A DNA stretch of 64,000 nt. Origin: JACCZX01 sp963801035. Its GTDB lineage: Bacteria > Pseudomonadota > Gammaproteobacteria > Burkholderiales > Burkholderiaceae_F. Below, piece after piece: positions 45,404 to 53,939 of this stretch. Each line of letters starts with the position of its first letter. Positions within the stretch are counted from its first letter, which is position 1. The notes below the pieces were generated by a model. It ran no database searches, was not told the DNA's origin, and worked only from the letters and a program-made list of their open reading frames with translations. The stretch lies in contig CAWDDF010000009.1 of the NCBI GenBank assembly GCA_963801035.1, forward strand, positions 248,001 to 312,000. Direction: 5' to 3'. Made by a program: the position numbers and the translations under genes.

Positions 45404-46573
45404 CTAGTCCGCGCGCAGTGCGTCGACAATTTTCATCCGGCTCGCCTTGATGGCGGGCAGGAACCCTCCAACGAACCCCATCGCGGCTGAAAATACGAGT
45501 GCCGACACGACAATATTAGGAGTCAGCGTGAAGGCAAACGCCAACTCCGAGAACGACTGAAAATTGGTCGTCGAAATAGTAATCGCCGTCAGAAAGCTCG
45601 CGGCGAGCAACCCGACAAGTCCACCTACCAGCGCCAATAACAGCGACTCAATCAGGAATGCCAGCAGTATCGATGCGCGCGGAAATCCGAGCGCTCGCAG
45701 CGTTCCGATTTCGGCGGTGCGGGTCGCGACCGCCGAATACATCGTGATCGCCGCGCCGATCATTGCGCCGATCGAGAAGATCACCGACAGCGCCATGCCG
45801 AGAATCGTGATGAATCTTGACAAGCTGGCCGACTGATCGGCGTAAAACTGCGCCTCGCGCTTGACGTCGACCTTCAACCGCGGATCGTTATCGAGTCGCG
45901 CCTTCAGCGCGTCAAGCGATGACGGCGATGCAAGTTTCGCAATCACCGACGAATACGTGAGGCGTCGAAACGCCTGCATCATCTGTTCCACATCGCCCCA
46001 AATTTCGGAGTCAAATGCGGTCTTGCCTCCGTCCAACACTCCGACCACCGTCCACTGCCTGCCGGCAAACGATAGCTGCTGGCCGATCTCGACTCCGGCA
46101 AACCCTCGCGCCACCGAACTGCCGACGACGATTTCAGACGAGCCTGAGCGAAACATGCGGCCCTCGACGATGCGCACCTGAGGCCGCAACGTCCTGCCCA
46201 TCTCGGGCAGGCCTCGCACCACGACGTTGCTGCGCTTGTTCGGGTCGCTGCTCTTCGGAAGCGAATTGAGCACGACCACTTCTTTCGATACCAGCGGCTG
46301 GCCGTCGGAACCGCGCGCAATTTCCGGAGAAGTTTCGATCAACGCCGCCTGATCGCGAAAGACCCCACTTTGCACTTCCGTTTGGCTTCCCTGGCGAATC
46401 AGCACGACGTTGTCCGGCGACCCCGTCGCCACCAACGTCGCCTTCAAACCAGCATCGAGCATCAGCACCGCCGCGAATACGAAGACGACAAGCGCCATGC
46501 CGCCCGCGGTGAGTGCAGTGGTCAACTTGCGCACCCACAGGTTGCGTCGTATGTAGCTGAACGGAACCCGCAT
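45404..46573 (-). CDS. MacB/FtsX-like ABC transporter permease 1
   Basis: 389 aa. One N-terminal helix (LTTALTAGGMALVVFVFAAVLM) is followed by a large periplasmic domain. A C-terminal FtsX domain has three helices, with the family pattern TAEIGTLRALGFPRASILLAF and GFLPAIKASRMKIVDALRAD. It is the last gene of the adaptor-ATPase-permease-permease operon, 19 bp after permease 2. Confidence 0.9.
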   Translation of the reverse strand: MRVPFSYIRRNLWVRKLTTALTAGGMALVVFVFAAVLMLDAGLKATLVATGSPDNVVLIRQGSQTEVQSGVFRDQAALIETSPEIARGSDGQPLVSKEVVVLNSLPKSSDPNKRSNVVVRGLPEMGRTLRPQVRIVEGRMFRSGSSEIVVGSSVARGFAGVEIGQQLSFAGRQWTVVGVLDGGKTAFDSEIWGDVEQMMQAFRRLTYSSVIAKLASPSSLDALKARLDNDPRLKVDVKREAQFYADQSASLSRFITILGMALSVIFSIGAMIGAAITMYSAVATRTAEIGTLRALGFPRASILLAFLIESLLLALVGGLVGLLAASFLTAITISTTNFQSFSELAFAFTLTPNIVVSALVFSAAMGFVGGFLPAIKASRMKIVDALRAD

Positions 46574-46592
46574 TTATCAATAACAGCCGATG

Positions 46593-47753
46593 TCAGCCGA
46601 TGTGCCGCAGGCCGTCAACTATCTTGACGCGCGCGGCTCGAAATGCGGGAACGACGCCGGCGACCAAGCCGACGACGACCGCGCACGCGGCCTGCAGATA
46701 AAACGTGTTGGCCACGAGCGGCATCTTGGCGAACACGCCGATCGTCAGTGAGTGAAACAGCTGCACCACAACTGGAGTAAGCAACATGCCGATGCCGGCG
46801 CCGACAAACGCAAGCAAGAACGCTTCTCCCATGATCATCGCCGCCACCTTGCTCGGCTTGAAGCCCAGCGCTTTGAGCGTCGCATATTCGGACAGCCGCT
46901 CGCGAGCGGTCATCGCCATCGTGTTGGCCGCGACCGCCATGATGATCAGGATCACGACATAACTGACGCCTTCGATTGCCGTGATGATCGTCTCGACCAT
47001 TGCCACGAAACTCAATGTGAAGGCTTTCTCCGTCTCCGTCAGGGTTTCGGCCAGCGAGTTCTTGAACTGCGCATCGATCGCGCGCGAGATGTCGGGCGCC
47101 GATGGGCCATCGTCGATTCCGACTACGAAGACACCGGCGAGATCGGCACGACTGCGCGCGGTCTTTTTCAGCTGCTCGTTCAGATAGTCATAGTGAAAGT
47201 ACATCTGGCGCGTGATCGTCGTTTCATCTTTGGCGTCGTAAATCGCGCGTATGTTGAATTCCCAGTTGCCCGGGTAAATCCCGCTCTTCAACGGAATCGT
47301 GTCACCGATCTTGAAGCCGTATAAATCGGCCAGTTGGCGCCCGACGACGGCGCCGCGACGGTCGCGCATGAACGCCTGAAATTCGTCGGGCTGAAAAATA
47401 AATTCCGGATACATCGGAAAGTACGTTGGCGCATCGACCGCAAATTGAGCAAAGAAATTCTTCGGATCTTTGTACGTGCCGCCAAACCAGTTGGAGACCG
47501 CCACCGCGGTCACACCGGGTACCGATCGAATCTTGTCGCGGTAATAAATCGGCATCGCAAACGTCAGTGAAATTGCATTGCGCGTGATCAGTCGCGTCGC
47601 CGACGCCGCGTCCGACCCCGCGTACCACGCGCGCACGACGGTTTGCAGCAACCCGAACGCAAGCGTGGCGATGACGAGGCCGACGATTGTCAGCGTCGTG
47701 CGCAGCTTGGCGCGGAACACGTTGCGGAAAACGAGATTCAGGAAGAAGAGCAT
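46593..47753 (-). CDS. MacB/FtsX-like ABC transporter permease 2
   Basis: 386 aa with the same layout as its neighbour: an N-terminal helix, a periplasmic MacB-type core domain, and a C-terminal FtsX domain (ARERLSEYATLKALGFKPSKVAAMI; GVVPAFRAARVKIVDGLRHIG). The two permeases are clearly diverged and may form a heterodimer. It starts 11 bp after the ATPase gene. Confidence 0.9.
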   Translation of the reverse strand: MLFFLNLVFRNVFRAKLRTTLTIVGLVIATLAFGLLQTVVRAWYAGSDAASATRLITRNAISLTFAMPIYYRDKIRSVPGVTAVAVSNWFGGTYKDPKNFFAQFAVDAPTYFPMYPEFIFQPDEFQAFMRDRRGAVVGRQLADLYGFKIGDTIPLKSGIYPGNWEFNIRAIYDAKDETTITRQMYFHYDYLNEQLKKTARSRADLAGVFVVGIDDGPSAPDISRAIDAQFKNSLAETLTETEKAFTLSFVAMVETIITAIEGVSYVVILIIMAVAANTMAMTARERLSEYATLKALGFKPSKVAAMIMGEAFLLAFVGAGIGMLLTPVVVQLFHSLTIGVFAKMPLVANTFYLQAACAVVVGLVAGVVPAFRAARVKIVDGLRHIG

Positions 47754-47764
47754 CAGTGCGGCGC

Positions 47765-48484
47765 TCAGTGGCTTGGAACGGTATCGGTCAACTGGCCCTT
47801 GTCGAGGTAGATCAAGTGATGCGCGGCCTCGGCGGCGCGTGGATCGTGCGTCACCATCACGATCGTCTTACCGAGCTCGAGATTCAATCGATCGAGCAAT
47901 TTCAGAATGTCCGCCGCCGATTGCCGGTCCAAATCCCCGGTCGGCTCGTCGGCGATCACCAGCAAAGGATCCGTGACTAACGCGCGTGCGATCGCGACTC
48001 GTTGCTGCTGACCGCCCGACAACTCGTTCGGATAGTGCTTCGCACGGTCCGACAATCCAACCATCGACATCAACAGTGCAACGCGCTCGCGGCGCTCAGC
48101 ACGCGACAGCGAGGTCAGTTGCAGGGGCAGTTCGACGTTCTCGAACGCGGTGAGCACCGGCATCAGGTTGTAGAACTGGAAGACGAAGCCGACCGTGCGA
48201 GCTCGCCAGTCGGCGAGCTCGCTATCGGTAAATTGAGTGATGTCTTCGCCTGCAATAAGCAACGCGCCCGAATCGGGCTTGTCGATGCCTGCTATCAGAT
48301 TCAACAGCGTGCTCTTGCCCGATCCGGACGGGCCCATCATCGCCACAAAGTCACGCTCGTTGATCGTCAGATTGATGTCAGTCAATACCGGCACCTGCTG
48401 GTCACCGCGCACGTAGCCCTTCGAAAGATGCGCGATTTCTACCAGCGCACGCGTTTCGTGCGCAGAAGGCGTTGCGGCATCCAT
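47765..48484 (-). CDS. LolD/MacB-type ABC exporter ATPase
   Basis: 239 aa. Walker A GPSGSGKS (51-58), Q-loop VFQFYNLMPVL, signature LSGGQQQRVAIARAL, Walker B LLVIADEPTGDLD, switch His in MVTHDPRAAE. It belongs to the class that powers MacB- and LolCDE-like mechanotransmission. It starts 2 bp after the adaptor gene. Confidence 0.94.
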   Translation of the reverse strand: MDAATPSAHETRALVEIAHLSKGYVRGDQQVPVLTDINLTINERDFVAMMGPSGSGKSTLLNLIAGIDKPDSGALLIAGEDITQFTDSELADWRARTVGFVFQFYNLMPVLTAFENVELPLQLTSLSRAERRERVALLMSMVGLSDRAKHYPNELSGGQQQRVAIARALVTDPLLVIADEPTGDLDRQSAADILKLLDRLNLELGKTIVMVTHDPRAAEAAHHLIYLDKGQLTDTVPSH

Positions 48485-48486
48485 CG

Positions 48487-49719
48487 TTATTTTTTCGCTG
48501 CGGTAACCGTGACACCGTCGGCGATCCGCTGGGTCGGCGCAATCACGACGCGAGTCCCGGGCGCGAGGTCGACGCGCACCAGATCACCGACCTTCTCGCC
48601 TACCAGTACCGGCGTCAGCTTCACCTGATCATCCTTGCCGACCACGAAGACAACGTCCTTGCCGTCGCGCTTGACGATCGCATCGGGGCGCAGTGCGGCG
48701 ACCGGCATGCGCTCGTCGGGCCGCAACGGACGCGACAAGAACGTAGCTTTCGCGCTCATATCGGGAAGCACGCGCGGATCGCGCTCGACGAACTTCACTT
48801 TGACCAGCAACGTCGCCTTGCTGCGATCAACCGTCGGCACGATACGGCTGACTTCGCCGAGCAAGCGCAGCTCAGGAAACGCATCGAGCTGGATCTCGAC
48901 GGGCTGGCCGACGGTGATTTTTGCAATCGATGACTCGGAGACATCGGCTTCAACCTCGAGAGTTTCCATGTCGGCCATCGTGACGACCGCGCCGGTGGTT
49001 CCCGACGCCGATGAAAACGGGGTGACGATGTCGCCGACGTTCGCGCTTTTCGTCAACACCATTCCGGTAAAGGGTGCACGAATCAGCGTCTGGTCGTAGG
49101 CGACCTCGCTGGCTCGATAGTTCGCCTGGGCCACTGCAATCTGAGCCCTTAACGTGTCGATTGCAGCGCGCGACTTGTTGTAGCGGGCTTCTGCAGTGTC
49201 GAGAGCAGACCCCGCAATGAATTTCTGCTGCGCCAGGTCCTGCGCGCGCTTGAATGCGGCTTGTGCGTCTTCCAATTCGGCCTGGCCTTGCGCCAAGTTG
49301 GCACGCGCGACCTGAACTTGTGCGGCCGCTTGCTCGCGCTCTGCCGCGACATCTCGGTTTTCGAGCCGAGCGATGATGTCGCCCTCAGTAACACGCTGGC
49401 CTTCCTGTACGCCGAGCCACTCCAGCCGGCCGGTGCCTTTAGACGACACCGACGCGCGCCGCGCTGCAACGACCCGCCCCGTCGCGTTGAGTGCCGACAC
49501 GGAGACCGACGGATACGCAGCGGCAACGGTTGCAATTTCGACGGCCTGTGGGGCGTTGCGGCGGCCGACGAGCAACGCGATCGCGGCCAGCACGACCAGC
49601 ACGATCGCCCAAAACCACCAACGCTTCCAGAAGGTGCGGCGACGACGCGGCACCACCGTGGTTCGGTCGATCGCCAGCCGAGAAAGCGACGGCGCGTTGG
49701 GAGGTGATTGATCAGCCAT
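48487..49719 (-). CDS. Periplasmic adaptor (MacA/HlyD family) of an ABC exporter
   Basis: 410 aa. An Arg-rich cytoplasmic start and one membrane helix (WWFWAIVLVVLAAIALLVG) precede a beta-barrel/lipoyl domain (GRLEWLGVQEGQRVTEGDIIARL). A long alpha-helical hairpin (about 120-200) and a second lipoyl half (DQTLIRAPFTGMVL) follow. It links the inner-membrane transporter to an outer-membrane channel, which is not encoded here. It is the first gene of the exporter operon. Confidence 0.92.
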   Translation of the reverse strand: MADQSPPNAPSLSRLAIDRTTVVPRRRRTFWKRWWFWAIVLVVLAAIALLVGRRNAPQAVEIATVAAAYPSVSVSALNATGRVVAARRASVSSKGTGRLEWLGVQEGQRVTEGDIIARLENRDVAAEREQAAAQVQVARANLAQGQAELEDAQAAFKRAQDLAQQKFIAGSALDTAEARYNKSRAAIDTLRAQIAVAQANYRASEVAYDQTLIRAPFTGMVLTKSANVGDIVTPFSSASGTTGAVVTMADMETLEVEADVSESSIAKITVGQPVEIQLDAFPELRLLGEVSRIVPTVDRSKATLLVKVKFVERDPRVLPDMSAKATFLSRPLRPDERMPVAALRPDAIVKRDGKDVVFVVGKDDQVKLTPVLVGEKVGDLVRVDLAPGTRVVIAPTQRIADGVTVTAAKK

Positions 49720-49800
49720 CCTGAGTAGGTGGGAGCGGAACCGCGGATCGAAAGCCAGCAGTGAAACTGGCCGTGCATGCTAAAGCAACGCCTGTCGGCG

Positions 49801-49826
49801 CCGTGTCGACTCACGGCGTGACACGG
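49801..49826. repeat. Inverted repeat upstream of the exporter operon
   Basis: Perfect 7-bp arms CCGTGTC (49801-49807) and GACACGG (49820-49826) around 12 bp, 82-108 bp upstream of the adaptor start and touching a TTGACC hexamer. It has the geometry of a repressor operator, but a clear -10 was not found. Confidence 0.3.
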
Positions 49827-49835
49827 TCAATTGGC

Positions 49836-49871
49836 CAAAAAAACCGCCGTTCGCTGCGCGATACGGCGGTT
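49836..49871 (-). terminator. Terminator of the oligo-hydroxybutyrate hydrolase gene
   Basis: On the minus strand a 9-bp stem AACCGCCGT/ACGGCGGTT with a 12-nt loop leads into a T run. It lies 16 bp after the stop codon. Confidence 0.85.
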
Positions 49872-49887
49872 CTAGTGAGGCCTTATG

Positions 49888-52014
49888 TCAGTTCGGAATC
49901 TGCACCCTATTTCCGGTAGCGAAGTTGATCGCATCGCCAACACCTGGAGAGGTAACGATCGGCGGTAGATTCACCGCCACGCTGATGGGTGGCGCGCCGA
50001 CTCCGCGTGGTACTGCGCGCACAACCTGCGAACCGGGCAATGCAGCACCACTGCGCAGATGGTTCCACATCAGGTTAAGCGCCTGTGTGCCGTAGTAATG
50101 CAGCGGTATCCAGCGTTCGGGATAGCCGGCGAGCGTACTTATGAACGCATCGAAGTGCTGAGCGTTTATCACTTCGATATACGACAGCCGGCTGGCTGCC
50201 CCCTCGACCATCTTGTTCGTGCCAAAGTACGGGCGCGACGTGTGGTTAACCGGCAAATGCGCATCGCTGCGGCCATGCACTATCAACGTTGGCTTGGCGC
50301 GCAGGTTGCCGTTCACGCGCACCTCGTTTACTCCCGCTTGCACTGCAACTGCCGTGGCGCTCAACGTGGTCCATAGCTGGCGGACACACTGCGCGCCGAG
50401 AAAGGCGAAGTTGCTGTCGGCAAGCACATGGTTGACCGGGCCGCCGGCGGCGTCGTTGTAGATGAGGTTTATGCCGTTGGTGGGCGGAACGCCGTTGCCC
50501 TCGCCGAATACCGTGAGCATCGGTGAAGGCGCAGCCGCAGCTGGCACGCCTCCCAAATTGGTCGTCGCGAAGCTGAATCCGCACAGATTGTCGATCACGC
50601 TGGCGCGCGAATATGCATTGGCATAGGTCACTGCCACCGCGGGTGTAGCGAAGGCGTACATCGATGCATGCAGCAGGTCGGATTCGACTTCCCACCCCGC
50701 CGCGCGCAGCCGCGCCAACGCGTCGTTCGCTTGCGACACAAAGTCGGCGCCGGTCACATCGCCGCTCGCTGCAAGCGCGCTGCACCGGTTCTGAGCACTG
50801 GCGACCGGCACGCTCGACAAAGACGGCGACATCGCCGCCGCGGGTGCATGCGCTGCGCACGGCTGCAGCAGGTTGGCAAGCGACATGTGGTCGTATAGCG
50901 GACTGCCGATCGCCGCGGCTGGATAGCTAGTACCGCCACGCGCAACGATCAGCCCGGCCGGCACCGTTACGGTAATTTGCGGCTCGCCCGCGACCACGCC
51001 ATCGATTAAACCGGTGGTGTCTCCTTCGGCCGCGGCCAGAGCCGCACCGCCGCCATTAGAGACCCCTGCGGCGATCACCAGCGTATTGGACGCCACGAAC
51101 TGACGCAGCTTGTTGGTGGTTCCCGGCGCCGTCGCCGCAAACTGCTCATTGATCGCCCAGAATGCAAATTCGATCGCTTGCCGCGTGAACAACCCCCAAT
51201 CTTTTTCCGGATTGACCTGAGAGTGCGCGTGCTTGAACGCGTAGCGGAACGGATTGGTAGCGGCAAATGCGGTCCGTTGTGCATCCGTCAGCGTGGCCGT
51301 GAAGTGGCTCGCATTGCCGGCGGTAGTCGCATTGGCCGTCAACCCGTTGATCAACGTAATCGTGTTGGTGTCGAGCTCGTGCGCGCCATTGCCGGTGCCC
51401 TTGTCGGTGTAGGCGACTGCGCAGCCACGCTTGAGTCCCCATTCACCAGCAGCGGACACCGCACCATAGACACCGCGCGAACCCGATGCAGTCGCACTAA
51501 CCACACACGGGACGCTCTGATTGAACGTTGACGGGATCTGCACCATCACGGTCGCCGCGGCCTTGCCGGTCGCATCGACGCTATAAGCAAGGTATTCGGT
51601 GCCGGCAATCTTGCCCGCGCCGGCTGCTACGTTCGGCGCACCGCCATCGAGCGGCACATTCGGGCCATAGATCACGCCGTAGCCGCCGGCCGTGGTGAAG
51701 TCGACCAGCGCGCGATAGTTCCTATAAATCGCACGCCGGCGTAACTCGCTTGCGGTCGGGGTGGCCGACAGCGCAGGCAGAGTTGCGCTTTGCAGCCCAT
51801 CCCAACCCAGACCGGCGGTCAATAAGTCGTCGCTGCTCCCATCGTAAGTCGCGGTCGTCACTGTCCCGAGAAACGTGGGTCGAACGTTAGTAGCCGTCGG
51901 TGCCGGCGAACCATCATCGCTGTTTCCGCACGCCGCGAGCGTAGATACTGAAAGCGCAAAACAAATCGCAATAGTGCGGACGCTGCGCGGCCCGCGCGAT
52001 GAATTGTGAAACAT
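49888..52014 (-). CDS. D-(-)-3-hydroxybutyrate oligomer hydrolase-like lipoprotein
   Basis: 708 aa from the ATG at 52014, with AGGAG 8 bp upstream. The lipoprotein signal ends LAAC, and the protein continues as a large alpha/beta-hydrolase of the 3HB-oligomer hydrolase family. The nucleophile motif is GVSNGGG. The segments GGYGVIYGPNVPLDGG, AYTDKGTGNGAHELD and WGLFTRQAIEFAFWAINEQF, and the late HGRSDAHLPVNHTSRPY with its Asp/His, fit the Ralstonia-type enzyme. It would hydrolyse soluble oligomers released from polyhydroxybutyrate. It is monocistronic, with its own terminator. Confidence 0.9.
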   Translation of the reverse strand: MFHNSSRGPRSVRTIAICFALSVSTLAACGNSDDGSPAPTATNVRPTFLGTVTTATYDGSSDDLLTAGLGWDGLQSATLPALSATPTASELRRRAIYRNYRALVDFTTAGGYGVIYGPNVPLDGGAPNVAAGAGKIAGTEYLAYSVDATGKAAATVMVQIPSTFNQSVPCVVSATASGSRGVYGAVSAAGEWGLKRGCAVAYTDKGTGNGAHELDTNTITLINGLTANATTAGNASHFTATLTDAQRTAFAATNPFRYAFKHAHSQVNPEKDWGLFTRQAIEFAFWAINEQFAATAPGTTNKLRQFVASNTLVIAAGVSNGGGAALAAAEGDTTGLIDGVVAGEPQITVTVPAGLIVARGGTSYPAAAIGSPLYDHMSLANLLQPCAAHAPAAAMSPSLSSVPVASAQNRCSALAASGDVTGADFVSQANDALARLRAAGWEVESDLLHASMYAFATPAVAVTYANAYSRASVIDNLCGFSFATTNLGGVPAAAAPSPMLTVFGEGNGVPPTNGINLIYNDAAGGPVNHVLADSNFAFLGAQCVRQLWTTLSATAVAVQAGVNEVRVNGNLRAKPTLIVHGRSDAHLPVNHTSRPYFGTNKMVEGAASRLSYIEVINAQHFDAFISTLAGYPERWIPLHYYGTQALNLMWNHLRSGAALPGSQVVRAVPRGVGAPPISVAVNLPPIVTSPGVGDAINFATGNRVQIPN

Positions 52015-52199
52015 ATTGATCTCCTGAACGTCGTCGGTCGAAATCGGTGTTAGCAAATACCGTACACCCTTGGGCGCAGGCTCAAAGCGCAGCGGCGCAG
52101 GGCACCTTTGTAAAAATACACAATGCGCGGCCTTTGTCGAAACGTCGTCGCAGCGGTGCCGAGCTCTTCAGGTCAGGCAATCGCTCGTTCATTGGCCGC

Positions 52200-53582
52200 T
52201 CATTTTCCGATACAAAAGCGGCTAAAGATCGCGCCAAGCAAGTCATCGGCGGATATCTCGCCGGTGATTTCACCAATCGAATTGCCTGCCAGCCGCAGTT
52301 CCTCGGCAAACAAGTCAAGCTGCGAATCCGTTTGCGCAGCATGATGTGCAGCGAGCGCGAGATGATCGCGTGCGATGGTGAGTGCCCGCAGATGCCGTTC
52401 GCGCGCGAGAAAGACCGATTCGCCAGCTGTGTCCTGTTCCCACCCGGCGACACGCTTCAGCTCGTCGCGCAGCAGCGGGACGCCGGCGCCTGTCTTGGCC
52501 GATAGATAGACACGGCCGTCTTCGACGCGCGGCTCGGCAGATATCAAATCGATCTTGTTGACGACAGTCAACACCGAGACGTTCTTGCGGGTGCGCTCAG
52601 TCACGCGCTCGAGCAGGACCGTGTCATCGGTCGACGACGTCGCGTCGATCAAGTGCACAACCACATCGGCTCGTTCTACTTCCGACCATGTGCGAGCGAT
52701 GCCAAGGCGCTCGACTTCATCGATCGCCTCGCGCAGACCTGCTGTGTCGATCACGTTGAGCGGAATGCCGTCGACGTCGATCTGCTGCGCTATGCGATCG
52801 CGCGTCGTGCCTGGAATCGCAGTGACGATTGCGATATCGGCGCCCGCCAGCGCATTCATCAGGCTCGACTTGCCGACGTTGGGTGCGCCAACCAGCACGA
52901 CGCTCAACCCATCGCGCAGCAACGCGCCTTGCCGCGCCTGCTTCAACAGCTGGTCGAGATCGTTTCGAATGCGCGATAGACGCCCGGCCGCGTCCGACTG
53001 CTGCAGAAAATCGAGCTCTTCTTCGGGGAAGTCAAGCGTCGCTTCGACCAGCATGCGCAACTCGACCAGCGCTGACGTCAGCGCGTGTGCACGCCGCGAG
53101 AACTCGCCGGCCAGCGAACGAACAGCGGCACGCGCTGCTACCTCGGTCGTCGCATCGATTAAATCGGCCACCGCTTCGGCTTGAGCGAGGTCGAGGCGGT
53201 CGTTGAGAAACGCACGCTGCGTAAACTCGCCGGGCTCGGCAATACGTAGTCCGATGGCAGAGCCTGCCTGCAGACACCGCGCGAGCAGCATGCGCAGCAC
53301 CATGGGTCCGCCGTGGCCCTGCAGCTCGAGGACGTTCTCGCCGGTATACGAGTGCGGCGCTGGAAAGTAGAGCGCGACGCCGTGGTCAATCTCCGTACCG
53401 TCGTCCGCAAGAAACTCTGCATACAGCGCGCAGCGAGGTACCAGCGCACTCGCGCGCAACCCAAGGATCGCTTCGATGACCGGCGCGATAGATGTGCCGG
53501 AAATGCGAACGATGCCGATGCCTCCGCGGCCAGGCCCGGTCGCAATTGCAACGATTGGGTCAGCCGCCACGGAGTTGGCCAT
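52200..53582 (-). CDS. mnmE: tRNA modification GTPase MnmE
   Basis: 460 aa. It has an N-terminal tetrahydrofolate-binding domain and a central GTPase (GAPNVGKSSL for G1, IPGTTRD for G2, DTAGLR for G3, NKID for G4). The C-terminal end FCIGK carries the Cys needed for activity. Partner of MnmG in wobble-uridine modification. The length is normal. Confidence 0.98.
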   Translation of the reverse strand: MANSVAADPIVAIATGPGRGGIGIVRISGTSIAPVIEAILGLRASALVPRCALYAEFLADDGTEIDHGVALYFPAPHSYTGENVLELQGHGGPMVLRMLLARCLQAGSAIGLRIAEPGEFTQRAFLNDRLDLAQAEAVADLIDATTEVAARAAVRSLAGEFSRRAHALTSALVELRMLVEATLDFPEEELDFLQQSDAAGRLSRIRNDLDQLLKQARQGALLRDGLSVVLVGAPNVGKSSLMNALAGADIAIVTAIPGTTRDRIAQQIDVDGIPLNVIDTAGLREAIDEVERLGIARTWSEVERADVVVHLIDATSSTDDTVLLERVTERTRKNVSVLTVVNKIDLISAEPRVEDGRVYLSAKTGAGVPLLRDELKRVAGWEQDTAGESVFLARERHLRALTIARDHLALAAHHAAQTDSQLDLFAEELRLAGNSIGEITGEISADDLLGAIFSRFCIGK

Positions 53583-53636
53583 CGAAGCGCGAGTTTACGT
53601 TCGGCGCAGTGAGCCCAGTCCGGGCAGAATGATCAC

Positions 53637-53939
53637 GTGCCTGAAGACGATCCACTGACTCGATACGGTCCGCCGCTCGCAAGCGTCATCTTTGCTGTCG
53701 TGCTGTCCGTTCTGGTGGCGGCGATGCTGGCGGGCCAGATCGACGGCGAGTATCAAACGCGCGCACTGGTTTACGCCGGCTTCGTGCTGTGGACGCTGTT
53801 AGGCGCCGTCGTCGTATTCGTGCTGGCGCACCGCGGCGAAGCCGGGCGGCTATCGATCATGCGTGTTCTGCTATGGACCGCGAGTATCTGGCTGTGGCCG
53901 CTGTTTCTGCTGCTGCGGCGGGGAAGAAAAGACAGCTAG
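53637..53939 (+). CDS. Small three-helix membrane protein, function unknown
   Basis: 100 aa from a GTG at 53637. It has three hydrophobic segments (SVIFAVVLSVLVAAMLAG; LVYAGFVLWTLLGAVVVFVLA; VLLWTASIWLWPLFLLL) and an Arg-rich end. The hydrophobic pattern and codon use fit a real gene. It converges with yidC and shares its last bases with the yidC stop. The ribosome-binding site is weak, and no family is recognised. Confidence 0.55.
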   Translation: MPEDDPLTRYGPPLASVIFAVVLSVLVAAMLAGQIDGEYQTRALVYAGFVLWTLLGAVVVFVLAHRGEAGRLSIMRVLLWTASIWLWPLFLLLRRGRKDS

